64,000 nucleotides of DNA, taken from positions 125,798,665 through 125,862,664 of the forward strand of contig NC_088201.1 in the NCBI RefSeq assembly GCF_037126465.1. The letters are read 5' to 3'. Source of the stretch: Ornithodoros turicata. Its lineage: Eukaryota; Arthropoda; Arachnida; Ixodida; Argasidae. Shown here one piece after another: positions 20,501 through 32,800 of this stretch. A model generated the notes under the pieces. That model was not told the DNA's origin and made no database searches. It worked only from the letters and a program-made list of their open reading frames with translations. A program made the translations under genes and the position numbers. Within the stretch, counting starts at the first letter, position 1. The number at the start of each line of letters is the position of its first letter.

Positions 20501-23260
20501 ATGATATGGTGTGATAACAGTGGTACCTTTAAAACCATACAAAGCCGTTGCGACCGCCAATTAAAGTATAGTGACGTTTAAGATGGCGATTTCTTTCGAA
20601 GAAAATAGAGGTGCTTGCCTGCTTTGTTTTTTTGTTTTTATGTTTCTTTTTTCAACATATTTGGGAAGACTTTAGCTTGCCTCTCGAAAGACACGCTTAG
20701 TGAACGTGAGAGAACTGATGTTCTGAGGCTCGAACATAGAAAGGACAAATACATACAAAGCCTCAATCCAAGCAGTAATCCAAAAGATGTGGGTTCGAGT
20801 CCTACAGCTGGCTAACGTTTTCAGTGACTTCCATCTTTGAACGCTTAGTGAGCCATTTCTCTTAAAGGTACTGTAATGCAGCATGCAAGCTGTTAATATT
20901 GGGAGCGGCATTTCAAAGCTTATTCCGAAACAAGCTCACACTAAAAGTTTTATGCGCGACAGAAAACTCGAAATATTTTTTTGAATCACGACTGAAATTG
21001 CGGTGAAAATGCGCGGGGAGAAGCCTGGTGGGAAACAATCGCCTATTCGTCGAGCAACAGACCCAGCCCTCTATTGGCTAAGTCATGGGCTACGTATCCG
21101 ACTTCATGAACTTTCTTTGAAAAGTTTGTTCAAACGAGATAGTTCCTGACATATATTCTCTCCAAATTCAAGAACATTGGTACATCATGAAAATGAGTAA
21201 CAAACTGTCAGCACAATCACCATGAGAGACACCTACGCAAAAATGCACAACGTCCTGCAAGCCCACATGGTGATGGTAGCGGTCCAGAGACTATGTCACT
21301 CTACGCTCCCATTGTCGTTGGCATGTTTATGTTCGCCGCCCTCTATGGCGGGAACTGCGGAGTTCATGTAGGGTCTTATACACAGGGTTGCCCGTAATAT
21401 TAAATTTGAATTTTCCAAAAAACTACGAGGTGGATCTGAACGAAATTTGTGGCGTTTGTATACTGAGCGCACGTAACAGCCACTGCTGATGTCGGGTTGG
21501 ACGTTTCAACCTCATATAAGCGATATGTTTTTTTTTCTTTTCCTTTTCGCAATTTAAATTATCGTAATGGAGCGTCACCACTCGGGAAAAGTATGGTGTA
21601 TGCTATTTTCGAAGTGCCTTTCTTTACGAGTCGAACATTTTCTCCTGTATTTTCTTCTCGTGAACTCATGCCGATTTTTCATAAGCCTTCGTAACGGTGT
21701 AATTTGAGAGCCTTGTTTGACGTACCGTCATCATAGTATCATTCCAGCAAAAATGGGTAATTGGTCCAATGGAAGGGATATCCAAAAGAAGTGGACGTAC
21801 ACTCTCGAGCCCAGAGAACACCTCAACGCTTCCTGCATTAAGGCGGTCGTTCAACCTCTAAAACCAGCAGAGGATCGGCTGCAATCCACAGTGTTCAACT
21901 TCCTCCTTGAGGTGCAATAGAAGTTGGCAAACATACGAAAATCCAACGGCCTCGTGAGTGTAGAGTTCGACTTGGGCATCATTCGTTGGGTTTTCAAGAA
22001 CAAAGGAGAGCCTCTGCCGAGAAGATGGACACTCTGCATTGAGTCAGACTTCGAGCGAATGTGTCTTCCTCCAGATTGGTGTACAACAGGAGCAGCACGT
22101 GAAGACGGCGGCATTGAAATACAGTTCCCCGTTCGAATCAGGTCAACTTGCAGCTGAAAAAATCACAACGTACTTCGGCCACGGCATTTCCTGTGGAGTC
22201 TCTCCACTTGTATTTTGTAACGAGAGGAGTTGTGTGCTCTAAACATGAAGTGGCATAAGGAAACCACAATCACAGTGGAAGATTGTCGGGTGTTACTCTC
22301 CTTAACAGGTGGAGCAGCTACTGACTTGCATAAGGAAACGCTTCGCTCTGGTCATTCTCTGGTCATTCGCTTGCTCATTCTACGAACTTGTAAAATCGAA
22401 AGTACTTCCTGAGAGCATTGAGCTTAGCATAACTACAGCAGATGCAAGCGAGAAACTGCGTCACTTCTGCTTGAGAATCATTAGTAAGAGACGGATGAAG
22501 ACAAGAAGCCGTCCACGCAGTCAAGCTTCCTTTCGAAAATGTTTAATGTGCGGTTGTCCGTACAGCCATCAGCAGCACGGACTATCCTGCAGTTTGAAAT
22601 ACTGCGCATACACGATCAAAATAAGAATATATGCTACGAGGTCGCTAGACTCAAAAGCGAACTTTCTATAACGCTACCGAGAGCGAATGACCTGGAAAAT
22701 GTTTTGTAAATTTTAAGCGACGAGGTTGCAAACCTTAAGCACTCGGCAATGACGCCGCTTCCAGCAGCGCCTCAAGCATGTTCCTCTTTTGCACCGCACC
22801 TGACTCGCCTTCCGCAAGTGAAGAGCTTTGCCATGTGGGAAGTAAGATAGAGGAGGGGAACCAAAGGACAGATCGCAGGCAGCTCGCAAAATTTGGGAGA
22901 AAAAAATGCAGGGCTCGCTGGAAGATTTGCTATGCCAGTACGGGATTTCAATCGAAGACATTGTAGTCGAGGACATTAAGGGTATCACGCACAAGGTTTC
23001 CTTCTCCTAGAGTAGGGTGTGACCAACTTCGCAACTGGAGGCAGTTGATGCCGCTTCTAAACGTAGGGCCAGATGGTATAGTTATTCCTGATGTCCTGCA
23101 CATGAGGATTTGAATTTTCGATAGGCTGCTTGGCAACGTCCTGAAGGGAATTTCGGGCTATGGATAGCCATCTATGCATACAAACAGGGTCGCGGGAGAG
23201 GGGGATTCATTGGTAGAAAAAAAAAAGGGTAAGGTCAGCCATGCAGCACGCCGGCTTGCT
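20500..23260. other. Unassigned DNA with weak coding-like stretches
   Basis: Near 20783-20815 a GGGTTCGAGTCC block looks like a tRNA T arm or SINE B-box, but no complete cloverleaf is seen. Between about 21717 and 22157 one plus frame is open apart from a stop at 21918-21920, but I recognise no domain. Nothing else is identified. Confidence 0.3.
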
Positions 23261-23265
23261 ACCTA

Positions 23266-23590
23266 TTGGAAAAACGTCCTGAAGTTACCCCAGAAATCCT
23301 GAGGTTACCTCAGGATATCTTGAGGTTCTCTGAGGTTACCTCAAGAAATGCTGAGGCCGTACTTCAGGACCTCATACCCGGCTGTGGGTCCTCTAAGGTT
23401 ACCCCAAGAAATTCTGAGGTTCTGCCTCAAGACCTCAGACCTCGTTTTCGCTTCTTTGAGGTAACCTCAAGCAATTCTGAGGTTCAATCTCAGAACCCCA
23501 GACCTGGCTGTGGTGCTTTTAAGGCTCTGCCTCAAGACCTCAGACTAGACCGTAGCTCACCTAGGGTTACCTCAGCGCATCTTCAGTATC
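23266..23590. repeat. ~63 bp minisatellite of CTGAGGTTACCTCAG palindromes
   Basis: The block (A)TTCTGAGGTT or variant starts at 23296, 23348, 23411 and 23474 (52, 63 and 63 bp). Units contain CTGAGGTTACCTCAG-like palindromes and CCTCAAGACCTCAG. The 146-codon ORF over it is periodic and not considered a gene. Confidence 0.65.
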
Positions 23591-23599
23591 AACATAGGG

Positions 23600-25900
23600 T
23601 CTCACACCTTGATACACCTTACATCTTTGGGAATTTCGGTGGGCATTTCTCAGGGACCCTTTTCGTTGGAGGGGTTCTCAAGGTGTTTGGAGTACAATCA
23701 ATTTAGTTTGGTGACTTAAGTTAATCATGTTGACTTCACTAAACTGATAACGTTAACTAACCCTACACGAAACCGTAACGCCAAAACGTTACATGAAATT
23801 TCGGGTCATCCACATAGGAAGGCATAAATTCATTTATACCCGGTTAAAAATTAAAGCTCTGCTAGCACAGTAAACACAAACAAGTTCTACACCAATACGG
23901 ATGTTATACAAAAATCACAATGAAAGAACTGCTAAAAAGCAAGTGAGCTGGTGATTATAATTCATATTGTAAAACCCGAGACTACATACGGAGCTACGAA
24001 AAGACACGAATACTTCCGTGCGTTTCTGTTCAGCTTCCTGGTCTCGGGGGGTTTTGGAAATGTGCAAACAGAAATCACACTACTCGTGTGAAAAATACAC
24101 TTCAGATTTTTACGTGATGAATCAGCCCTGAGGGTATTATAAATCAATATTCTAAATAAAAATAATAAATTATAAATAAATAAATAAATTATCCTAAAAC
24201 ACAATCAACACGAATTTTATAGGATTAACGGAAGAAGTTCACGCGCTTAATTTTTGTTATAGGCCAGAAATAATAGACAAATTGCAAACAGGTGTTGTTG
24301 CGATACTCTCTGCTCCTATGAGCTTCAAACAGGTTGGCGACGCCATTACAATAAAATGGTCTGCAAATAATCTACAAAAGATGCAATATTTGGTTTACAA
24401 AAAACAACGCGGGAAACATGCAACCTCGGTGTCGTTTTTACAGCCGCACTAAGTTTCTCCGCTCGAGCGAAGCATCCCTCTTTCTCCCTGTTTCCTTGGT
24501 TCGAGAGTGGCCGTACAACAAGTTCCCGCTTTTGTGGTTCCTGGAATCGCCTCCACTCTGCTTAGACCAGTTACACGCCGGCTTTCATGCCGGGGTGTTT
24601 GTGTGCATTTGCTTTGCTCTGTCTGCTGTTTCTCATTGAGGTGCCAGGATAACGTGTGTATACCTGAGGTTCTTGACGACATTCGCGTTCTTGCTTCTGT
24701 GGAGAACGTGATCGTTTTTGCTTTGGACAATGATGCCACAGATTTTCAATCGGAACACGGAATATCCAGTGCACGCTATTTTCCAGAGGGATAGCGAAAA
24801 AACGTGTGGAGGCTTCTTTCAGCAAGGTACGTGAAGGTTATTTCTTGTATATTGGTTTGGTGGTATGTGAGTGCGTGCGTACGTATGTTTTGCATCAAAG
24901 AAAACAATTTGCTTGATTTGAATGGAAAGTAACACTTCAGGAGTAGATGCAACTTTGAATTTGAAATATTTGCGATATCGTATTTTCAGATTCCCTGCGA
25001 CACATTTCAGATAGACTGCGTGTCTCGTGGTAGGTACTGAGGACGTTGCCAGTGCCGGCAGCGAACGATAGCGCTAGGAAAACCTTCAAGGCGTGAGCCG
25101 CAACCGCAGCAAATGCGGGATGATGTGTTTACATATCTTGAACAGTACGCTATCACCGTCGAATTTCTGTCCCTCTGTTGCTTTTCATATCATTCTTGAT
25201 ATGCATAGGGTTACTAAGCTTATTTGGAGACTACACATATACCAATGGTGAAAACCGTCTTTGTTTTGAGTATCGCAATTAACCGGTTTTTTTCTGAAGG
25301 CGGACATTTCGCACTGTGTAGGTGTCCAGAGTTTCCTATTAAGACACCGGAGAATAATCATTACGACATGCGACTAAAGAGTGCACTATTTTGACAAACG
25401 ACCTTGGTGTTCCAGGGGGGGGGGCACGGCCCTTCTTGCCTCCCTCTCGGTACGCCATTGTTACGTGTATATTCGGTGTAAGACGCGTGGATTATCACGA
25501 GCTTCTTTTCATTTTGCACGGTGCTCAACCAAAATAAAATATTATGGTGCACGTCTAATGCACTCGCCATGTATGCAGAGGTTCACTTTCTCAGCGGTAT
25601 CCAGTGTTACGTATATGTGTCCTATGTAAAAACATGTGTTGAAAAGCTATGCTGCCTGACATACGTCAATGCACCTTAACTGATTTGGTCTTTGTTGCTT
25701 CTTTTATGCAGCGTCACAATGCGCCTCTTGCATATATGTTCTTCTCTCATCGACGTCCTTTGTATAAAGGTAGCGTTAACGCTCCTGTACACACGTATGA
25801 GGTACACGTGACTGCTTTGCCCGCCTTTCCTCCTCACATCACTGTTTTGAATATGCAAAGTAAATCTATAATGGTTATGTGTAGTGTTTGTATCCTTCAT
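23600..25900. other. Unassigned intergenic DNA
   Basis: It contains an A/T microsatellite (TAAATAAATAAAT) near 24170-24190 and a G run near 25417-25425. No domain-bearing ORF is seen; the ~95-codon overlapping ORFs near 24.5 kb have no recognisable family. Confidence 0.35.
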
Positions 25901-25904
25901 TATG

Positions 25905-26682
25905 CAGTGAACTCTCATTAATATGACCACTGCCGTTTCCGCAGATTTTGATCATAAAGCGAATTGTCATATTAACGAGAAACGCACCCTTTGCGGACCG
26001 GACACAACGCTACGCACAACAAAAGCCGACGTAATTATGGTTTATTTTCTGAAAAACCTGTCAACAATGACTACGTCAAACAATTTTCGAATTAATTAAT
26101 TAATTATTATTATTATTATTTATTAATTTTTCGAAGTACACAATAGCACCATCAATTGCGGACACGTTATCGACCTTTATCAGCTCAAAAAATAACGAGG
26201 GAACCTGTAGGGCTTCGCTTGCCCCCTCCGAGTACCGCCGCTCTTCTTTCCGACTGCCAAATCCCTCTTCCGCTTCGTTTCGGCCATCCTTACGTTAAAA
26301 CAGCAACACAGTGTGACCTGGTCCCGTCCTTTTTAGCACTTCGGTTGTTCGAAAAGCGATATAAGTATAAATCCCGAGGTCAGCGATTTCAGGGGACATC
26401 CTAAACCTTGATGCCCTACTTTAACACGTGTCACCCTCTGAGCGAGGTACGAGATAGCCTTGCCCAGGGGCTACTCTGAGGGTCATATGACGCGGTGATA
26501 ATAGCGGGAAGATAATGCCTGTGTTTGACCTTACTTGTGACAAAAATCTTGGTGATTGTCCGATAAGCGGATTGTTATATTAACAGGGGAGGATTTACAT
26601 GGCGGCAGAACGGTTCCCGAGAAAAACGGTCATAAAGCGAGTATGTCAGATTAACGGGGGTCATATTAACGAGTGTTGACTG
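25905..26682. mobile_element. Non-autonomous pogo/Tigger-like element, 778 bp
   Basis: The left end CAGTGAACTCTCATTAATATG and the inverted right end (CAGTCAACACTCGTTAATATG on the minus strand) are TIRs of about 27 bp. The right flank is TA (26683-26684) and the left is TG, a likely decayed TA. CAGT-type ends with a TA target fit the pogo/Tigger branch of Tc1/mariner. The interior has an ATT microsatellite and no transposase. Confidence 0.7.
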
Positions 26683-26762
26683 TATTTTCTCTAGCGCCCT
26701 TGCCATTTGCTGTTGTTATCGAACGTTCCTTATCATCTCCTACATTTTCCCCGTGTTGCGCG

Positions 26763-27590
26763 TTGATAGGCCGCGTTTGACAAGATTATCACCGGCACGC
26801 CCACTCTGAAGGGTCAAATGGCCAATTTTATCATTTTCGGCGCTTAATATCATTTGTTATAGAAGCGATATCAAAGGTGTCCTAAGCTGATTTTGTAACA
26901 TGTATATGTGAAACTAAGATCACGGGGTTTAAGCCTGGGACATCTTTTCCCTGTTGCACCGTGAGAGGTCGCATTTGACAATATCGTTTCCAAAACTGCT
27001 CTCGTCAGGGTCATTTGGCCCACTTTATCAACTTCGGCGCTTAATGTCACTTGATATACAAACGATATCACAAATGCCCTAAGCTAATTTTGTAACATGT
27101 ATATGTAAAACTAAGATCACCAAGTTTGAGCCTCGCACCTCTTTCCCCTGTAGCACACTGAGAGGTCGCGTTTGACAAAATCGCTTCCAAAACGGCACTC
27201 GCGAAGGTCAAATGACCAATTTGATCAAATTGAGGGCCTAATATCATGTGAAATAGAAATAAAATCAAAGATGTCCTAAGCCGATTTTGTAACATGTATA
27301 TGTGAAATTAAGGTCACGGCCTTTGAGCTCCGTACCAGTTTCTCCAGTTGCACCCTGAGAGGTCGCGTTTGACAAAATGGCTTCCAAAACGGTACTAACG
27401 AAGGCGGAGTGACCAATTTCATCAAATTTGGGGCACAATATAATCTCATATAAAAATGATATTACAGATATCCTCAGCTGATTTTGTTATATTTATATGT
27501 GAACTTAAGATCACGCAGTTTGAGCTCCGTACGTCTTTTCCCTGTTGCACCCTGAGAGGTTGCGTTTGACAAAATAATAATTAATAATTC
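26763..27590 (+). repeat. 197 bp satellite array, 4-5 copies
   Basis: GCGTTTGACA (one copy GCATTTGACA) starts at 26773, 26971, 27168, 27365 and 27562, so the period is 197-198 bp. Units share CTGTTGCACCCTGAGAGGTC, a TTAATATCA segment, GATATC and AACATGTATATGTGAAA. The array stops near 27590, where the LINE region begins, and related sequence resumes near 32715. Confidence 0.92.
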
Positions 27591-27736
27591 GTCATATAAC
27601 AAACATCCCATCATTACCGACAACCCAAGGTTTGTTTGAGACTCTAGGCATAATAAAGGTAAATAATATGTATACCTATAAGTTACTGTCTGCATACCAA
27701 TTTGGTAATGTTACATATCTACACTTCCTAAAAACT

Positions 27737-27975
27737 ACTTCGAATTAGAAGAATTCAGTCGTACCATCCGCCACCGTGGTAACGATAAATGGAAGATTCC
27801 GTTCTTTCGCACAAATTACGCGAATCAATCACTTCGTCATAATTTACCACAGTTTCTCAATGAACAACTCAACAATAGACGAAGACGAAGAAGCATAGCG
27901 TTCGGACGTGTGTTCTCTTGGCTCTTGATCTTTGGATACATTTTCGTAGTCGCCCCTGACGTTGTCGTCATCTGA
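27737..27975 (+). pseudogene. Possible LINE C-terminal fragment
   Basis: One frame is open for about 78 codons and includes WKIPFFRTNYANQSLRHNLP. An aromatic-R-T-N-Y followed by S-x-R-x-x-LP resembles the final segment of some LINE polymerases. It lies directly upstream of the Tx1-like LINE and shares its frame up to a TGA at 27973-27975. It could equally be part of that element's 5' region. Confidence 0.35.
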
Positions 27976-27999
27976 GTGACGCCTTCTACCGGGGCAGCA

Positions 28000-29190
28000 A
28001 TGTCAGATCGCACGCCGTCGAAAGACTGGGCTTTTAATGTGTCTGTCCCTGCTGGGACGTCTGTAGATTACATCGTCGATGCAAGTGAGGCGGTCGCCGG
28101 AGATGCCACCGTTTTTAGCGTGCAACACCTGGGAGAAACGTCCTTCCAGGTGGTAGTCTACTCAGCAAGCGCCATGAAGAAGGTTCATGCGGCTGGCAGT
28201 ATTAAAGTTGGGAATGAAAGTGTAGAAATCGTCCCCGTGGGTCACAGAGTCGTCAACGTCATCTGTCGATATCTTCCAGTTTTCATCCCTAATGAATGTT
28301 TTTGTAGTGCCCTTCATCCACATGGCAGGGTCCTGGATATTTCTTATTGTCGGTACAAGGGTAGGCCAACAGTGAGGAATGGGGGCAGAGTGGCGAAAAT
28401 CGAGATGTCCGTGAACAACCCGGTTCCAAATATTCTTCGTGTACTTGGCCATCGCGTAACCTTTGATTACGTTGGCATGAAGAGAGTCTGTCGACGTTGC
28501 AAAAAAGAGGGTCATTTTAAGGCTGCTTGCCGCGAATAATTCTGCGACCGATGTAGCACGTTCGGTCACCCAACGTTATCCTGTCAGCGACCCTGTCAAA
28601 GGTGTGGAGCCAACCATGCTACCGCTGATTGCACGGAGAGGCGACCGTATTCTGAGGTACTGGTCTCGCCAGCGGTTGCTTTTCCGCCGCTACACGATGC
28701 CCCCGCCGATCCGCGGAAGCAGGAGGCTGAAGATTTGCCCGGTGAAGCACAAGTAGTGCTGACAGAAACTCAAGTAGCTCATCTGCCATCCAGCGCAGTA
28801 CAAAAGGTGTCGCCGTGTGCGGAGAGGAATGATTCAATGGAAGTTTCATCTGATGACTCGAACACGGTTTGCTACGAATCAGAGGATGCAGCGCTGGATC
28901 AGAAAATGGATTCCGAGGGTGAGCCTCCCTTGACTTCTAGTCCTCCAGGTGACAACGTACCTGCCGGCGAGAACTTTGTGTCTCCTCCGCCATGCGCTGG
29001 TCCGCCAGCTGCTGCATCCTCAACGAATGGGTCACCTGTGGATACTGTTCAGATGGACTGTAGTCGGCCAGATTCCAAGAGAATAATGCGCTCAACGAGT
29101 AGCCCCAAAGAAGTGAAAAAGAAGAAGAAGCGAGTTGACAGCGACCACGTAATGGAGCTTAGTACGGACTCCGGATCTTCCCAGGAATGA
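28000..29190 (+). pseudogene. Tx1-like LINE ORF1 (zinc-knuckle nucleic-acid-binding protein)
   Basis: From ATG at 28000-28002, about 396 codons run in one frame to TGA at 29188-29190, with a single internal stop at 28538-28540 just after the first knuckle. Three zinc knuckles follow closely at 28489-28636: CRRCKKEGHFKAAC, CDRCSTFGHPTLSC and CQRCGANHATADC. The C-terminal half is acidic and Ser/Pro-rich and ends with a basic KKKKK patch. Several LINE clades have ORF1 proteins of this layout, which coat the RNA. The last codons overlap the ORF2 start. Apart from the single stop the frame is intact, so this copy decayed recently compared with its neighbours. Confidence 0.8.
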
Positions 29191-32100
29191 TGAGCCTTTT
29201 ACTCTTCATGCGACTAAGCCTTCTCATTCTGAATGCCCAGGGATTTAAATGCCCGGATAAGCAGCGCGAGATACTGCACCTTGCTCGGGTGTCCGCTTGT
29301 GACCTATTGCTCCTCCAGGAAACGAACTTTAGTTCCCCCAAAGACGTATGTGATTTTCGTAGGCGGTTTTCTGTTAACCGTTTCTTCTCGTTGGGGTCTG
29401 CGCGGTCGGAGGGAGTCGGTGTAGTTGTCTTCCGACCGTCGCCGCTTCGTGATTGTATTTGTTGTTATGACGCTGCGGGCCGCGTAGTGTGTCGTGATAT
29501 TTACATCTCAAACTGTAAAGTTCGTGTTCTTAACGTGTACGGGCCCGCTCGTCCTGGGTTATCTAACGCTTTTTTTCAAACCTTGCACTCGTTCATGCTT
29601 GAACCGCATCCACTTATATCAATAGGGGATTTTAACTGTGTTTTGGATTCCCGCAGGGATGTATCTGGCCCAGGCCCTCTCGACTTTTGAAACTCGAGGG
29701 CCCGGCTGGTGGAGGCTATAGATAGTGCAATATTACACGATCCCGAAGTTACTTCAGAAGTATAGGTGACAATCCGTGACTCTTTGCGTGAGATAGACTT
29801 CGACCCGGTCGTCTGGGACACCCTGAAGCGGCACTGGTCAGAGCTTTTGATCGTAGCTGGTAGACGCAGGAAGGTTGCTCTCACTGAACGTTTAAATGAA
29901 CTTCGTAGTCGAATCCTCATAGTGAAACGTGGAGGGCCCCTTACGTTGTTCATGCAAGAGTATCTGGACATCCTGAAAGAGCGCTATTACCGAGCTTTGC
30001 GCTTTTCGTCCCGAACTGCGGCGGTTATGTTCAACCGCAAGCGTCCTATCTTGAACCCCGACGTGTTGTGCTACATGCGTAACTCCGACATTAGGCAACC
30101 TCGACAAAGTCATGTCGAACAAGTACACATGGCGGATGGGTGTGTCTCCTCTGCCCCATCAGACATCGTTCAAGTATTTCGCACTTTCTTTGTACAATTC
30201 TTCTCTTCTCAGAGCCAGGAAAGCGAGGTTGGCGAAGAGATGTTACGTTTCCTGGCTTCGTTGCCCGAACTTCCAGGTGATTTGGGATCGGCATTGTGTT
30301 GTTCTGTGACCTTATCAGAAGTTAAAGCCGCCCTTTGTGAACAAAAAGTCTCTTCTGCTCCGGGCCCAGACGGGCTGCCTGTGCCGTTCTACAAATGCTT
30401 TTTGGACAGCCCTGGGTCCGTCTATGGTCGCGTCATTCACTAGATTTCTACAAGAGCACCGTCTTCCGCCTTCTTTCAAGCATGGTCGCATTGCCCTTAT
30501 TCCGAAGGGTGGCGATAGCAACTCGCCACAATCCTGGGGTCCTATTACGTTGTTGAATAGTGATTACAAGATCCTTGCTTCACTTATCGCAACACGTTTG
30601 AGGAATGCACTTCCCTACCTCGTCTCTCCTTCTTATCTTAACTATTATCTTAACTTATCTTAACTATCTTCTCGTCCTTGCTATTGACACGAGATGCCAT
30701 TGAATATGCCCACAGCTTTCACCAGCCTGGTTCACTCGTCTCGTTTGATCAGGCCAAGGCCTTTGGTCGCGTGGAGCATTATTATCTTTTTGGTGTTCTG
30801 CGTATGTTTGGCTTTCCCGTAGCCTTCATCTCTCTGCTTCGGTCGTTGTACTCAGACTTGACAAGTGACCTCGTCGTTAACAGCAACATCGCGCAGCCGT
30901 TTTCAATAACACGTGGGGTTCGTCAGGGGTGCCCGTTATCCCTAATGCTGTTCATGTTGTGCATAGACCCGCTGTTACGTAGGCTTGCTGCTTGCCCTCG
31001 TATTCGTGGGTTTCCGCCCCCCTGCGGCGGTTCGGTGGTGGTATCTGCGTATGCAGATGACATTACACTCTTTCTCAGAGACAGAGATAGCCTACAGGTG
31101 CGAAGCGCTTCAGATTTTTGGCGAGTATTCGCGTGTTTCTGGTGCCCGGCTCAAAAAGTAAGGCATTGCCTGTTGCTGGTTTTAGTGGCAACTTCTTGGG
31201 CGGTATAGAGCAGTGCTTATCCCTTCGAATCTTGGGATAGTGTTTGACCAACGGGGCGTGGCACGAGAAAACTGGGATTCCCTGCTTCAGGACGTTGTAC
31301 GCAAGGTTTGGATAGCCAGTAGGTTTGACCTACATTTTCAGGAGCGTGCATATCTAATCAAGAATGTGCTATGTAGTAAGCTGTGGTTCGTTTCCGGGTT
31401 GCTACACCGCCCCATGCTGTATGCACTAGGGTTTCTTCGGTGATTTTCTCCTTCATTTGGGGAGGAAGAACAGCTCTTGCTAGACGCGCGGTCCTACAAC
31501 AGCCGCGATCTCACGGAGGCTAGAGCCTCCCGTGCATTTCTACTTATTGTACACTGTTTTCCCTTCGGGCTGTCCTTCGTGTTCTTGACGATACTGAGCA
31601 TTCAGCGCGTGCGCTTGCATTGTACTGGATGGGCCACTTTCGCAGAGCATTAGTTCCTCGCGGACTAGGGAATAGGTACACTGAAGCCACTTCCCCGTCC
31701 CTGTTTTATCGACGTATCGCAGAGCGATTTTGCGACATACAGGCTCAGGACCCTCATGTCGATCCTCGATCGGTCCCTGCATCATGTATCTGCGAATCGC
31801 TATGTGTCTTGGATGAACCCCGATCGAATAACTTGAGAAACCTGTGTCTATCGTGGGGTGATATCCGGCCCGACAATTTCTCATGCGAAGTCTGACTTTT
31901 TGTGGAAGGCGGCCTGGGGAGATCTACCTACGCGTGATCGCTTAAATCGGTGGGGTGTTACCAATACCTCCCTTTGTCCGAATTGTCCCAACATTGAATC
32001 AGTGTCTCACGTGTTAGATGACTGCGTTGTAGCAAGGACGTTTTGGACTCTCGTTTGCCGGGTTTTCCCGTTCCGCTACCGTTTAGGGCACGGGATCATG

Positions 32101-32229
32101 GACAGGTTTGTTCTTCTGCTCGTTGCAGTGGCAAGGTACGTCTTGTGGAAGAACAGATGCAGAGCGGTAGCTCAAAGCAGGTGCCTTCGCGTTCAGTACC
32201 TTTCCTCATGTCGCTCCACAAGCAGGTAG
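29187..32229 (+). pseudogene. Tx1-like LINE ORF2 (endonuclease plus reverse transcriptase)
   Basis: The start overlaps the ORF1 stop in ATGA (29187-29190), suggesting coupled translation. An APE-type endonuclease comes first: LNAQGF, LLLQET, RVLNVYGP and IGDFNCVLDSRRD. It breaks off near 29690, and its C-terminal end seems deleted. A linker follows, then reverse transcriptase: SAPGPDGLPVPF near 30356, IALIPKGGDS, motif A with first Asp intact (30747) but AFD changed to AFG (30765-30767), GVRQGCPLS, and catalytic YADD at 31050-31061. The C-terminal DRLNRWGVTNTSLCPNC finger region is near 31938-31990. Frameshifts near 30440, 30660 and 31110, and several more after 31440, inactivate it. Confidence 0.8.
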
Positions 32230-32510
32230 TCATTTTCTTGGAGACCCAGTTTGTTACACTTGGAGAGACAGAGTTCCTCTGAAGATGGTCGACACGGTAC
32301 ATTAGTGTCCGCCGCGGCCGTATCTCCTTGAATTGCCACTGACACACTTGTTTACATTACACTTGTTTTAGCTTGTCTTAGAGTGTGACTTCTGTTGCGT
32401 AAGCATTTTGTGTATTTAGTTTGTGCTACATTATATTGGAACTGTATTGAACTTGTACTACACAAATTTACTTGGTTATATTAAATATCCTAATCGATGT
32501 ATTAAAAAAA
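32230..32510 (+). other. Probable LINE 3' UTR
   Basis: AT-rich non-coding sequence follows ORF2 and ends near a short A run at 32503-32509. The 3' boundary and target duplication are not resolved. Confidence 0.4.
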
Positions 32511-32714
32511 GATCTTCAAACTTTCTTTGTTAAGAAATAGAACTGTTATTTTTCACCATCACCAGTTATTGCACATTGTTATTTATTTCCCACGCTTGAT
32601 ATAAATAGTGGTTGTTATTTTTAGTTTGTGTGTATAATATATGACATGCTGTACGCTGCTGAAACTTTGGGCGGCAGAGCCTCGTCAAGTTACTTCCGGT
32701 AACTTTTAACTCTT

Positions 32715-32800
32715 AAGATCAATTAAGATCACGGAGTCTGAGAACTGCAGAACTGCACTCGTCACGGCAAAATGGCAAATCTATCAACTTCGGCTCTTAA
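32715..32800 (+). repeat. 197 bp satellite remnant, left of the TTAA element
   Basis: AAGATCACGG, CTGCACTCGTCA and TATCAACTTCGGCTCTTAA match a unit of the 26763 array in order, with an internal deletion. The unit continues at 33628 after the inserted element. Confidence 0.65.

Noticed and set aside
20740..20815. Possible tRNA gene (GGGTTCGAGTCC T-arm-like block)
   Set aside because: No convincing acceptor pairing, D arm or anticodon arm is found; it is more likely a SINE or chance B-box.
21717..22690. Degenerate host gene
   Set aside because: One frame is open apart from a stop, and other frames look coding-like, but no domain or splice structure could be recognised.
23266..23706. 146-codon ORF
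   Set aside because: It covers a palindromic 63 bp minisatellite and has no domain.
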